Under the pieces are notes generated by a model, which had not been told where the DNA came from, searched no databases, and worked only from the letters and a program-made list of their open reading frames with translations. A DNA stretch of 36,095 bases. Source: Ruminococcus sp. CAG:254. GTDB lineage: Bacteria; Bacillota; Clostridia; Oscillospirales; Ruminococcaceae. Position 1 is the stretch's first letter; each line of letters begins with the position of its first letter. The stretch is taken from assembly GCA_000433635.1 (NCBI GenBank), contig HF997898.1, positions 1 to 36,095 on the forward strand. Reading direction: 5' to 3'. A program made the translations under genes and the position numbers. Shown one piece after another: positions 6,185 to 14,359 of this stretch.

Positions 6185-8167
6185 TTAATCCATATCCTTG
6201 TAGGTGTCCCGATATTCATCTTCGGTGACATCTTCTTTTGCATCAAAAGCTTCCTTTGCTTCTTCGTCCGCTTCTTCCTCTTCGACTTTTCGGTCAATGG
6301 TTCGCAGAGCAAACAGAGCAGCGTAAGAATAAGCTGGCAGAACCAGTTCATTTTCCTTGCAGATACCAGAAGCAACATTGCTCAGAGCATAGTTCTTGAG
6401 AACATCCGAATGCAAGCTGAAATGCTGGGTTTGTTCGCTGCGGTTCAGAATCAGGATAACGCTTTCACCGCTGTTCCGATGGAATCGGGAGAATACCAGC
6501 AGTTCGTTTCCAGTCAGCAGGAATTCCAGTTCACCGTCCACAAAAACAGAACTGCTCTTGCGGAGAATGCCCAGTTCTCGAGTATATTCGAGCAGGTCTT
6601 CATCCTCGTTGCCCCACGGGAAGCAGCGACGGTTGAACGGGTCTTTCCAGCCCTGCAAGCCGACTTCATCTCCGTAGTAAATACTCGGAACGCCCGGCAG
6701 GAAGAATTGCAGCACCATAGCAGCCTTTAACAGCTGTTTGCCACGCTTATATTCTGCATCGGACAGCCAGTTTTCTGCCATCCAGTCTTTTGACTTGTCA
6801 TCACAGTTCTGACCGCCAAAGCGGTTAATTGCCCGTTCGATGTCGTGCGTGGAAACAAAGTTCATCAGGACATCAACGGTCTGCTTCGGGTAGTTTTCGA
6901 GAATGCCCATAATCCAATCTTGGAATGTGTTGGCATCCATGCCCTTGATATAGTTGATGATGGCTTCTCGGAACGGGTAGTTCATAACGCTGTCCAGCTG
7001 GTCGCCGAGCAGATACCGCCGCTTTACGCCGTAGCTTTCCTTGTTGGAGGCATCTTCCCAGACTTCGCCGATGACAATTTTTTCTTCGCCATTCTTCTTG
7101 ACGCACTTCCGCAGAGCATCAAGGAAGCCATCCGGCAATTCGTCTGCAACGTCTAGACGGTAGCCAGCCGCACCGAGGGAAATCCAATAATCCAGAACAC
7201 CGCCATCGCCGCAGATATAATTCAGATAATCCGGATTGGTTTCAACGACATTCGGCAGGGTATCAATGCCCCACCATGCTTCATACTGGTGGTCGCCAAA
7301 GAACGTATACCAGCTATAATACGGGCTATCTGTAGACTGCCAAGCACCAACGGTATCATACCGACCGAACTTGTTGAAATAAATGCTGTCTGCACCGGTG
7401 TGAGAGAAAACGCCGTCCAAGATAATAGAAATGCCATGCTTTTTTGCATCTTCGCAGAGCACCCGGAAATCTTCATTTGTACCGAGAAGCGGGTCAACAT
7501 TCCGATAGTTGGCAGTATTATAGCGGTGGTTTTCGTGGGATTCAAAAATCGGGTTCAGATAAATGCAGGTAACACCGAGCTTTTCGAGGTAGTCGAGCTT
7601 GCTGCGGATACCCTCCAAATCGCCGCCGAAATAGTCATTGTTCCAAACGTGTCCGTTTGCATCCGGCTTGTAGTACGGTGTGCCATTCCAGTCGTCCCGC
7701 AGTACCCGGTCAGTCGGAACATTTTCATGCGGCTTTCCGCTCTTGCAGAATCGGTCAGGGAAAATCTGATACATGATACCGCCCTTGAGGAAGTTCGGCG
7801 TTTCATAGTGCTTTGCAAAGACGGTCAGCTGATACAATTCGCCGTGGTCGAGAGCTGCTTCGTGAGCAGTGCCACGCTTGATATAGTGCCGAACACCATT
7901 GCTGGTATAGGCAAAATAATAGTAATGCACACCGGCATATTTTGGGCTATAAGTGACGGTATAGCACTTGCAGCCGTCCTGTTCGCCGTTGGCATTCATC
8001 GGCAGAAAGCGTTCCTTAAAGCCAGTGCGGAATAATACCATAACTGGCGGAAAGTCTGGTGTTACGCCAGCCGGCAGATAGATGGTGAAATTGCAGTCAG
8101 AACGTCTGCGAATTGCACCGAATGGGAATTTATAGTGTAAATCCCAACTGTCATACATACATGGCAT
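6185..8167 (-). CDS. GH13 alpha-amylase family enzyme, neopullulanase/cyclomaltodextrinase-like
   Basis: This 660-residue intracellular enzyme (no signal peptide) should hydrolyse alpha-1,4 (possibly alpha-1,6) bonds in malto-oligosaccharides, cyclodextrins or pullulan. An N-terminal beta domain (about 1-120) precedes the TIM barrel. Conserved GH13 regions are visible: DGVFSHTG at 251, the nucleophile Asp339 in GYRLD, acid/base Glu368 in IGEVWE and Asp442 in FVSTHD. WWGIDTLPNVVETNPD is typical of neopullulanase-like members. The C-terminal ~35 residues are strikingly acidic (VEEEEADEEAKEAFDAKED). The start follows AAGGAGG; the longer ORF to 8269 would cross a terminator. It lies downstream of glycogen phosphorylase, suiting joint glycogen or starch breakdown. 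Confidence 0.92.
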   Translation of the reverse strand: MPCMYDSWDLHYKFPFGAIRRRSDCNFTIYLPAGVTPDFPPVMVLFRTGFKERFLPMNANGEQDGCKCYTVTYSPKYAGVHYYYFAYTSNGVRHYIKRGTAHEAALDHGELYQLTVFAKHYETPNFLKGGIMYQIFPDRFCKSGKPHENVPTDRVLRDDWNGTPYYKPDANGHVWNNDYFGGDLEGIRSKLDYLEKLGVTCIYLNPIFESHENHRYNTANYRNVDPLLGTNEDFRVLCEDAKKHGISIILDGVFSHTGADSIYFNKFGRYDTVGAWQSTDSPYYSWYTFFGDHQYEAWWGIDTLPNVVETNPDYLNYICGDGGVLDYWISLGAAGYRLDVADELPDGFLDALRKCVKKNGEEKIVIGEVWEDASNKESYGVKRRYLLGDQLDSVMNYPFREAIINYIKGMDANTFQDWIMGILENYPKQTVDVLMNFVSTHDIERAINRFGGQNCDDKSKDWMAENWLSDAEYKRGKQLLKAAMVLQFFLPGVPSIYYGDEVGLQGWKDPFNRRCFPWGNEDEDLLEYTRELGILRKSSSVFVDGELEFLLTGNELLVFSRFHRNSGESVILILNRSEQTQHFSLHSDVLKNYALSNVASGICKENELVLPAYSYAALFALRTIDRKVEEEEADEEAKEAFDAKEDVTEDEYRDTYKDMD

Positions 8168-8210
8168 AGAAAAAAATCCTCCTTCAAATTTCAATCTGGA
8201 ACGGGCTTTT

Positions 8211-8258
8211 TTAAAAAGAAAAACGTGGGAGAAAGCAGCAGCTGCCCGACCTCCCACG
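8211..8258 (-). terminator. terminator after glycogen phosphorylase
   Basis: Read on the minus strand, CGTGGGAG pairs with CTCCCACG around a ~19-nt GC-rich loop and is followed by TTTTTCTTTTT. It separates glgP from the GH13 gene, so the latter depends on readthrough or on a promoter in the ~45 nt that remain. Confidence 0.8.
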
Positions 8259-8291
8259 CTTTTGGACATTGGAAAAGAGAATTATAAAGGT

Positions 8292-10697
8292 TTACTTTAC
8301 GCCCCAAATATCTCTTGCATATTCATTGACAGCACGGTCAGCAGAGAAGATGCCAGCACCAGCGATGTTGTGCAGGGACATTTTTGTCCACTTTTCAGTA
8401 TCCTGATACAGTTCAGAGCTCTTCTTCTGAATTGCTGCATAGGAATCGAAGTCAGCCAGAACCATATACGGGTCAATGTTTTTCAGAGAATCGGCAACTT
8501 CTGCAAACTTGCAGCCGTTGATGCCAGCATACATCCGGTCGATACAGCTGTGAATGATCGGATTCTGTTCGTAGTATGCACCCGGATGGTAACCCTGTGC
8601 CTTGAGGGCATTGACTTCTTCCGTCTTCATACCAAAGATGAGGATGTTATCTGGGCCAACTGCGTCGCCGATTTCGATGTTTGCACCGTCCAGCGTACCC
8701 AGTGTAATTGCACCATTCAGCATCAGCTTCATGTTACCAGTACCGGAAGCTTCTGTACCAGCCAGAGAAATCTGTTCAGAAATATCACTTGCCGGCATCA
8801 GCAGTTCAGACAGGGTAACCTTGTAATCTTCCAGGAAGTAAACAGACAGCTTTTCGGAAATACGCGGATTCTTGCGGATTTCTTCAGACAGTGCCCAAAT
8901 CATCTTGATAATCTGCTTTGCCAGATAGTAACCCGGAGCAGCCTTTGCAGCGAAGATGTAGGTCTTTGGAGCAAAGTCAGCGTTTGGATGATCCAGCAAG
9001 TACTGATACTGAGCCAGAATGTTCATGACATTCAGGTGCTGCCGCTTGTATTCGTGCAGACGCTTTACCTGTACGTCGAAGATGCTGTCCGTGTTCAGAA
9101 GGACACCGCTCTTCTGCTTAACATACTTTGCGAAGCGTTCCTTGTTTTCCTTCTTGATTTTCCGCAGCTGTTCCAGAACAGCCTTGTCATTTTCAAAGAC
9201 ATCGAGCTTTTTCAGTTCGCTGCCGTCTACCAAGAACTTGTTGCCAATCTTTTCCCGCAGCAGCTTGGTCAGACCCGGATTGGACTGATACAGCCATCTT
9301 CTGTAAGCAATACCATTGGTAACGTTCTTGAACTTGTTCGGGGTATCCAGATATTCATCATGGAAAACAGATTCCTTGATGATTTCGGAGTGCAGCTTAG
9401 AAACGCCGTTGACGCTGTGAGAAGCCATTACACACAGAGTTGCCATGTGAATCTGATTGTCCTTGATGATGGACATTCTGGTGGTCTTTGCACTGTCGCC
9501 GCCGTTGCGTTCCATCAGGCTTGCACAGTAACGGTTGTTGATTTCTACGATAATCTGGAAGATTCTCGGAATAATCTGCTTTACAAGGTTCACATCCCAC
9601 TTTTCCAGAGCTTCTGCCATAACGGTGTGGTTGGTGTAAGCAAAGGTATTGGTAACGATGTGCCAAGCGTGATCCCAAGTATAACCGCAGTCATCCAACA
9701 GAACCCGCATCAGTTCCGGAATAGCAAGGGTCGGGTGGGTGTCGTTGATGTGGATGGCAACCTTTTCGTGCAGGTTATCCAGTGTGCCGTATACGCTCAT
9801 GTGGTGGTTTACGATGTCACCGATGGCAGCAGCACTCAGGAAGTACTGCTGACGCAGACGCAGGGACTTGCCTTCGAGGTGGTTGTCGTTCGGATACAGA
9901 ACCTTAGAAATTGCATTTGCCATGGAGTTCTGGCTCAATGCACTTGCATAGTTTCCTTCGTTGAAGGACTTCATATCAAAGCTTGGAGCTTTTGCCTGCC
10001 ACAGACGCAGAGCAGAAACGCCTTCACTGCCGTAACCAGAAACATACAGGTCGTACGGAATTGCCAGTACGGTGTTGTAGTTGTGGTGAGAGAGGTAGTG
10101 ATAGGAATCCTGCCAGTATTCCTGAATTTCGCCTTCAAAGTGTACTTCAATGGCTTCATCCGGCTTCGGGTCGAGCCATACAGAGCCGCCCGGCAGCCAG
10201 TTGTCCGGGAATTCAGTCTGCCAGCCGTCCTGGAGTTCCTGACGGAAGATACCGTATTCATAGCAGATGGAATGACCGGTTGCCGGAATGCCCTGTGTTG
10301 CCATTGCATCCAGATAGCAAGCAGCCAGTCTGCCCAGACCGCCGTTACCCAGACCAGCATCCGGTTCCTGTTCGTAAATCTGGTTGATGTTGATGTGATA
10401 GTCATTCAGAATGGAAGTCACATCGTCTACCAGTTCGAGGTTGTATAAAGTTGTCTTGAGGGAACGACCCATCAGGAATTCCATGGAAAGATAATAAACT
10501 TTCTTTCCGCCGATGGAATTGGTCTTGTTGACGAAGTGCTGCCGCATATACTTCAGACGCTGTACCATCATTGCAGACAGAACCTGATAAATCTGGCTGT
10601 CGGAAGCTTCATCCGGGGAAACGCTGCAATCCAGCTGCAAACGGTCGATGAACTGCTGTTTCAGTTCCTCTTTTTGCGTGAGTTGTTTTTTCTCCAT
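8292..10697 (-). CDS. glgP: glycogen/starch/maltodextrin phosphorylase
   Basis: This 801-residue GT35 enzyme releases glucose-1-phosphate from alpha-1,4-glucans. The N-terminal YYLSMEFLMGR, the active-site stretch EPDAGLGNGGLGRLAACYLD, HINDTHPTLAIPEL and EASGTGNMK with the pyridoxal-phosphate lysine (about Lys657) are all intact. Length matches bacterial GlgP/MalP. The start at 10697 is favoured because CGGAG lies 9 nt upstream; the in-frame ATG at 10724 lacks a good site. It is transcribed from a TTGCAA/TATAAT promoter and followed by its own terminator, then by the GH13 gene. Confidence 0.96.
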   Translation of the reverse strand: MEKKQLTQKEELKQQFIDRLQLDCSVSPDEASDSQIYQVLSAMMVQRLKYMRQHFVNKTNSIGGKKVYYLSMEFLMGRSLKTTLYNLELVDDVTSILNDYHININQIYEQEPDAGLGNGGLGRLAACYLDAMATQGIPATGHSICYEYGIFRQELQDGWQTEFPDNWLPGGSVWLDPKPDEAIEVHFEGEIQEYWQDSYHYLSHHNYNTVLAIPYDLYVSGYGSEGVSALRLWQAKAPSFDMKSFNEGNYASALSQNSMANAISKVLYPNDNHLEGKSLRLRQQYFLSAAAIGDIVNHHMSVYGTLDNLHEKVAIHINDTHPTLAIPELMRVLLDDCGYTWDHAWHIVTNTFAYTNHTVMAEALEKWDVNLVKQIIPRIFQIIVEINNRYCASLMERNGGDSAKTTRMSIIKDNQIHMATLCVMASHSVNGVSKLHSEIIKESVFHDEYLDTPNKFKNVTNGIAYRRWLYQSNPGLTKLLREKIGNKFLVDGSELKKLDVFENDKAVLEQLRKIKKENKERFAKYVKQKSGVLLNTDSIFDVQVKRLHEYKRQHLNVMNILAQYQYLLDHPNADFAPKTYIFAAKAAPGYYLAKQIIKMIWALSEEIRKNPRISEKLSVYFLEDYKVTLSELLMPASDISEQISLAGTEASGTGNMKLMLNGAITLGTLDGANIEIGDAVGPDNILIFGMKTEEVNALKAQGYHPGAYYEQNPIIHSCIDRMYAGINGCKFAEVADSLKNIDPYMVLADFDSYAAIQKKSSELYQDTEKWTKMSLHNIAGAGIFSADRAVNEYARDIWGVK

Positions 10698-10808
10698 AAA
10701 TTTTTTCTCCGTTCCTCGATGCATGAAAAAATGAATCCTAGTATTGCCGTGCGAGAATTGCCGGCAGGGGAAGCGGCACCTGCATCGTTGATACCACTAA
10801 TTATATTT

Positions 10809-10837
10809 ATTATACTCTGTTTTTGGTGCATTTGCAA
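10809..10837 (-). promoter_or_regulatory. promoter of glgP
   Basis: On the minus strand, TTGCAA (10832-10837) and TATAAT (10809-10814) are separated by 17 nt. The transcript would carry a ~105-nt leader before the glgP start. Confidence 0.75.
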
Positions 10838-10904
10838 TTGCTGTTTTCGCCAAACTTTTCCGACAGGAAGGGCAGAAAATACAGCAGGCATCAAAGAAAA
10901 CGGA

Positions 10905-10938
10905 TAAAAAACCAACACATAAAATAAAAGTGTTGGTT
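10905..10938 (-). terminator. orphan minus-strand terminator upstream of the glgP promoter
   Basis: On the minus strand AACCAACAC (10930-10938) pairs with GTGTTGGTT (10910-10918) and is followed by TTTTTTATC. No minus-strand gene with a good ribosome binding site is visible directly upstream of it. The plus-strand side has TTTATTAT, a weaker tract. Confidence 0.6.
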
Positions 10939-10940
10939 TA

Positions 10941-11205
10941 TTATCCCCGCAAATGCTTTTTTTATTGTAGCATGGAATTGTTTCGGGTACAAGTAAAATT
11001 CTGTAAATTCTCATGCGGATTTCCAAGATCAGTGGGGAATTCTGGAAAAAAGAAGACTCGGATAGAACCGGGAATTGTTGGGAAAACGGCGATTCCCGTG
11101 TGAAATCAACAGAAATTTTTGTATTCCTTGCACAAAATTGTCGAATTTTTTGGATTTCCAACTGTACTTTCTCGATAAAGAACGGAAAAAACCGATGAAA
11201 AAGTC
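10941..11205. other. intergenic region without recognisable gene
   Basis: A-T-rich spacer between the divergent glgP and dockerin-protein promoters. The ORFs here lack ribosome binding sites and look random. I see no further repeat or tRNA. Confidence 0.5.
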
Positions 11206-11234
11206 TTGCAAAACGGTTACAAGTGTGCTATAAT
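11206..11234 (+). promoter_or_regulatory. promoter of the dockerin-protein gene
   Basis: TTGCAA (11206-11211), 17-nt spacer, TATAAT (11229-11234). This is the same -35 variant as the divergent glgP promoter, although the two are ~400 nt apart. Confidence 0.75.
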
Positions 11235-11240
11235 AAGGGC

Positions 11241-11565
11241 AGTACGGTACAGAAATGAACCATCTTTTCTGCCGTGGGGGACGGCAAGTTTTTATCAAAA
11301 ACAATGCCGTTTTCTTTTGCAATGCAGGCGATCGGGACAGAGAGAAACCCAGAAGCTCGACAGGCTGTTTCCGACAACGGTAGGTTTTGCAGGACAATGC
11401 ACCCTGTTGCAACGAATCCGGGCAAGTCTGCTTCCACGTTTTTCCCTGCATCGAACAACTGCATTGCCGACAGACCGGACGGCATGTTTCGGCTGCCGTA
11501 CAAGCGATGCAGCCATAGACTGCTGTATACGCACCTGAAGTGAATCAACAAAAGGAGTATACGTT
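11241..11565 (+). other. long (~325 nt) structured 5' leader
   Basis: From the predicted start to the ATG at 11566 there is no convincing ORF with a ribosome binding site. Small hairpins include GCCGT-GGGGG-ACGGC and GTTTTTATCAAAAAC near 11270-11310. I looked for conserved blocks of the c-di-AMP (ydaO), c-di-GMP and other common riboswitches and did not find them. A regulatory leader is possible but not shown. Confidence 0.45.
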
Positions 11566-13008
11566 ATGTTCAAAAAACTTTCAGCAGTCGCTTGTTCCTG
11601 TATCACGGTTCTTCTGCTGCTGTTATCTCTGATTGGCGGTGCAGTACATACTGCGGCAGCAACCCTTGACGAGATGACATCTACTGCAATCTCCTGTATC
11701 ATGTCCCATGAAGGTTCTTATGGCTCAGTCAACCGCAACGACTGCGGTGCCGTCAGCATCGGAAAGCTGCAATGGCACGCTGGTCGGGCACTGGGCTTAC
11801 TCCAGAGCATTTGCTATAGTGCTCCGGACTTGTCCCAGTCCACTCTGGGCAGCACCCTTTACAATGAAATCCTGTCTTCTTCAAACTGGAATTACAGAAC
11901 ATTCACAGTTTCTGAGGGAAGTGCCGTTGCAACACTGCTGACAACGGATGCTGGTATTGCAGCACAGGACGCACTCGCTTATTCCGATGTACAGGGTTAC
12001 ATCGTTTCCGGTCAGAATAAAGGACTGGTGAGCGAAGGTGCATTGGTCATGTATGCCGATATTTACAACTTTGGCAGCGGCATCGCTTCCAGAATTGCTT
12101 CCCGTGCAGCCGGCTATGCTGGTTCTTACGGTGCAGTTTCTCTGGATGATATGTATCGTGCCGCAATGAATGACAGCTACAATTCGGACGCTGCGTTTGT
12201 ACAGCGTACCAACATGGTTTATCAGAGCCTTCTGAGTATGAACATTGGTGACGGAGATACGGAAACCACCGCTCCGGTTACCGACCCAACCGACGAACCG
12301 ACACAGGAAACAACTACTGTGGTTACTTCTGATTTTTCAGACAGCTATGCAGGCACTTATGTTGTCACTGCTTCTGCTCTGAACTTGAGAAGTAATCCGT
12401 CCACATCCGCTTCTGTTGTTGCAACCCTGCCGAAAAACGCAGTGGTTACTGTAACAATGGCAGATGGCAAGTGGGCAGCCGTAACGTATGAGGGCAAGAA
12501 CGGTTATTGCTCCATGGATTACCTGACGGTAATGCCGGATGTGACAACCGTTCCGGAAGAAGAAACAACCACCACTACTACTGAAACCACAACCACAACG
12601 GAAGAAATGACAACCATTTCTGAAGAAATCACTACAACAGAAGAAACAACCACAACTACAGAAGCAATCACAATGGAAGAAACGACAACTGTAGAAACGG
12701 ACGCAGAAGTAACAGAAACCGAAACTTCTGCAACCGAAGAAACTGTTACAACGACCACCGCAGCTGCAATTGATGACAACAAGAATCATGGCGTTGCTGC
12801 AACCCTGTATGGGGATGTCGATGGTGACGGCGAAGTTACTGCAATTGATGCCGTTCTTCTGCAAAAGCACATCAATGGTATGGTATTTTTATCCCATGAA
12901 CAAATGGCAAATGCCGATTGTGTTGCAGATGGCGTGTTGGACGAAGCAGACGTTGCTGTTATTTTACAGCACCTGATTGGTCATTACACAGCACTGCCGA
13001 TTTATTAA
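11566..13008 (+). CDS. secreted lysozyme-like/SH3b protein with type I dockerin
   Basis: This 480-residue exported protein has a signal peptide (1-~32, cut near HTAAATLD). Next comes a helical lysozyme-like domain (~35-225) with IMSHEGSYGSVNRNDCGAVSIGKLQWHG-like residues, where Glu49 is a candidate catalytic acid. A bacterial SH3 domain follows (~262-323, ALNLRSNPST...GYCSMDYL), then a Thr/Glu-rich linker (~324-401) and a C-terminal type I dockerin (~415-480). Dockerin repeat 1 has a canonical calcium loop (DVDGDGEVTAID). Repeat 2 (DCVADGVLDEAD) has Val at loop position 3, where Asp or Asn is usual. Dockerins bind cohesins of cellulosome or amylosome scaffolds; here the cargo looks like a cell-wall hydrolase. 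Ribosome binding site AAAGGAG. Confidence 0.85.
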   Translation: MFKKLSAVACSCITVLLLLLSLIGGAVHTAAATLDEMTSTAISCIMSHEGSYGSVNRNDCGAVSIGKLQWHAGRALGLLQSICYSAPDLSQSTLGSTLYNEILSSSNWNYRTFTVSEGSAVATLLTTDAGIAAQDALAYSDVQGYIVSGQNKGLVSEGALVMYADIYNFGSGIASRIASRAAGYAGSYGAVSLDDMYRAAMNDSYNSDAAFVQRTNMVYQSLLSMNIGDGDTETTAPVTDPTDEPTQETTTVVTSDFSDSYAGTYVVTASALNLRSNPSTSASVVATLPKNAVVTVTMADGKWAAVTYEGKNGYCSMDYLTVMPDVTTVPEEETTTTTTETTTTTEEMTTISEEITTTEETTTTTEAITMEETTTVETDAEVTETETSATEETVTTTTAAAIDDNKNHGVAATLYGDVDGDGEVTAIDAVLLQKHINGMVFLSHEQMANADCVADGVLDEADVAVILQHLIGHYTALPIY

Positions 13009-13035
13009 TGCAAGCTCTCTTACAAAAATGACGAA

Positions 13036-13082
13036 AAAAAGACCTGTGCAGCCGGAACGAACCGGTGGCAAAGGTCTTTTTT
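13036..13082 (+). terminator. terminator after the dockerin-protein gene
   Basis: AAAAAGACCT pairs with AGGTCTTTTT, with an inner CCGG/CCGG stem, followed by T residues. Confidence 0.85.
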
Positions 13083-13231
13083 CTTTTGCTTATTTGAAAC
13101 AAAGTCAAAGCAAAAAGCAGCTGAAATGCTGGATTTCTCAAAATGAAACAGTCACAGGCGATGTGGAAAATTCGTTGAAAGCAGACTCGTATTTTCAGAG
13201 AAATTCTGCAAAATGGGGAAAAGCAATTGGA

Positions 13232-13283
13232 AAAAGAAAAATTCCCAGCACAGTTTGTGGAAAATCAACCGTGCTGGGAATTC
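13232..13283 (-). terminator. terminator after the SCP2-like gene
   Basis: On the minus strand GAATTCCCAGCAC (13271-13283) pairs with GTGCTGGGAATTT (13239-13251) and is followed by TTTTCTTTTTCC. It faces the plus-strand terminator at 13036-13082. The ~150 nt between them hold no gene that I can support. Confidence 0.85.
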
Positions 13284-13318
13284 TATTTGTTTCGCATTGA
13301 AATTGAAAGAGAAAATGC

Positions 13319-14005
13319 TTACTTTCTTCTGTTGTTGTGTTTGGTCATTGGCTTGGAAGTTGCCTTTCTGTTGACCGTCTTTGCAGCAGCGGTTTTCGGT
13401 GCAGTTGTAGTAGTTGTGGTAGCGGTAGCAGCTTCCTTCTTTTCTTCAACAACCGGAGCAGCAGCCTTTGCAGTGGTTGCAGCAGCTTCCTTCTTTTCTT
13501 CTACGACCGGAGCGGTAGCCTTTACAGGAGTAGTTGCAGCTTCTTTCTTTTCTTCAATAACCGGAGTAGCAGCAGCCTTACAAGTGGTTTCTTTCTTGGT
13601 TTCAGCAGCAGTTGCCTTGCAGCAAGCCGGCTTCTTTTCTTCTGCCGGAGCAGCTTCTTTTTTCGGAGCTTCTGCCTTCTTTGGAGCTGGTACAGCAGCA
13701 AACAGCTTTGCAGCAGATTCCATGCATCCCTGTACAAATGCCTTTTCCTGTGCAACGGCTTCCGGCAGTGTGGTTTCTCTCCGCAGCAGTGCAAACAAAG
13801 TGCTGTGCGGCAGGGTAACTGCGGCGGTGTTATCACGATAATCATACGGCTGTACATTCAGTACCCCATCGGTTACTTCTGCATAGAAGATGCCACAGCC
13901 ATCCTCGGTTACTTCAATCTGAATGGCAACGTGACCATTCAGACCGCTGACATCGGCATTTGCAAATCCAGCTTTTGCTGCGTCAAACATTTCAAAAAAC
14001 GTCAT
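13319..14005 (-). CDS. SCP2-like domain protein with Ala/Lys/Thr-rich repeat tail
   Basis: This 228-residue protein has an N-terminal domain (~1-105) resembling SCP-2 sterol/lipid-carrier folds: LNGHVAIQIEVTEDGCGIFYAEVTDG, then FALLRRETTLPEAVAQEKAFVQG. The C-terminal half is low complexity, with an exact 18-residue period starting EEKKEAA and ending APVV, and finishes with a basic RKATSKPMTKHNNRRK. There is no signal peptide. The tail resembles the histone-H1-like tails of some bacterial proteins, so nucleic-acid binding is possible but inferred. Start chosen for GAAAGGACG; the longer frame to 14032 is less likely. It has its own promoter and terminator. Confidence 0.75.
   Translation of the reverse strand: MTFFEMFDAAKAGFANADVSGLNGHVAIQIEVTEDGCGIFYAEVTDGVLNVQPYDYRDNTAAVTLPHSTLFALLRRETTLPEAVAQEKAFVQGCMESAAKLFAAVPAPKKAEAPKKEAAPAEEKKPACCKATAAETKKETTCKAAATPVIEEKKEAATTPVKATAPVVEEKKEAAATTAKAAAPVVEEKKEAATATTTTTTAPKTAAAKTVNRKATSKPMTKHNNRRK
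13431..13592. repeat. three 54-bp tandem coding repeats
   Basis: On the plus strand the units begin GCTTCYTTCTTTTCTTC at 13431, 13485 and GCTTCTTTC at 13539, giving a period of exactly 54 bp (18 codons) within the tail of the SCP2-like gene. Being a multiple of 3, copy-number changes keep the frame. Confidence 0.85.
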
Positions 14006-14027
14006 AAAAAAATCGTCCTTTCTGCAT

Positions 14028-14052
14028 GACACCGCTCTTTTTTTGCGGTGTC
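14028..14052 (-). promoter_or_regulatory. leader hairpin before the SCP2-like gene
   Basis: GACACCGC and GCGGTGTC form a perfect 8-bp stem with a 9-nt loop. On the transcript it ends just upstream of the ribosome binding site, and may stabilise the mRNA or adjust translation. Confidence 0.55.
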
Positions 14053-14109
14053 GCTTGTCGGTTTGCAGGTTTGATTTCCCGATTGGAAATTCTGCTGCAT
14101 ATTGTTTAT

Positions 14110-14138
14110 AGTATAGCAGAATTCTGGGGGAAAGTCAA
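14110..14138 (-). promoter_or_regulatory. promoter of the SCP2-like gene
   Basis: On the minus strand TTGACT (14133-14138) and TATACT (14110-14115) are separated by 17 nt. Confidence 0.75.
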
Positions 14139-14290
14139 TGTAAATGCAGATAAACCGTGAAAAAAACGTGGAAACATTTATCTTGTGTCGAAAAAAGAAC
14201 CCTGCTTTTGTGCATAATTACAGAAAAAGCGACAGAACCCGCAAAAAGTGTGCAGAAAGTTGAATCTCTGAAAAAAATTGTAAAACCCCC

Positions 14291-14319
14291 TTGACAAATC
14301 CCGAAAAATCCGTTATACT
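14291..14319 (+). promoter_or_regulatory. promoter of the ylxM-ffh operon
   Basis: TTGACA (14291-14296), 17-nt spacer, TATACT (14314-14319). It lies 41 nt upstream of the ylxM start and excludes the longer in-frame ORF start at 14291. Confidence 0.85.
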
Positions 14320-14359
14320 TGTAAAGCAGTCTACCTTTACAGATAACGGAGGGCTGGAC

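Noticed and set aside
5906..6730. 274-residue plus-strand ORF spanning the transferase and GH13 genes
   Set aside because: It crosses a strong bidirectional terminator and overlaps two well-supported genes in other frames.
8262..10448. 728-residue open frame antisense to glycogen phosphorylase
   Set aside because: It is the mirror frame of a conserved gene with intact active-site motifs; its translation has no recognisable domain and no ribosome binding site.
11241..11565. c-di-AMP (ydaO-type) or other known riboswitch in the dockerin-gene leader
   Set aside because: The gene type made it plausible, but I could not find the conserved blocks of ydaO, GEMM or other common classes.
12337..12870. 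Cys/Phe-rich minus-strand ORF opposite the dockerin gene
   Set aside because: It reflects the Thr/Glu-rich linker read backwards (ACA/GAA repeats become Cys/Phe/Val/Ser); no start signal.
13431..13592. Possible CRISPR-like array because of regularly spaced repeats
   Set aside because: The 54-bp repeats are contiguous, in frame and encode an 18-residue protein repeat; there are no unique spacers.
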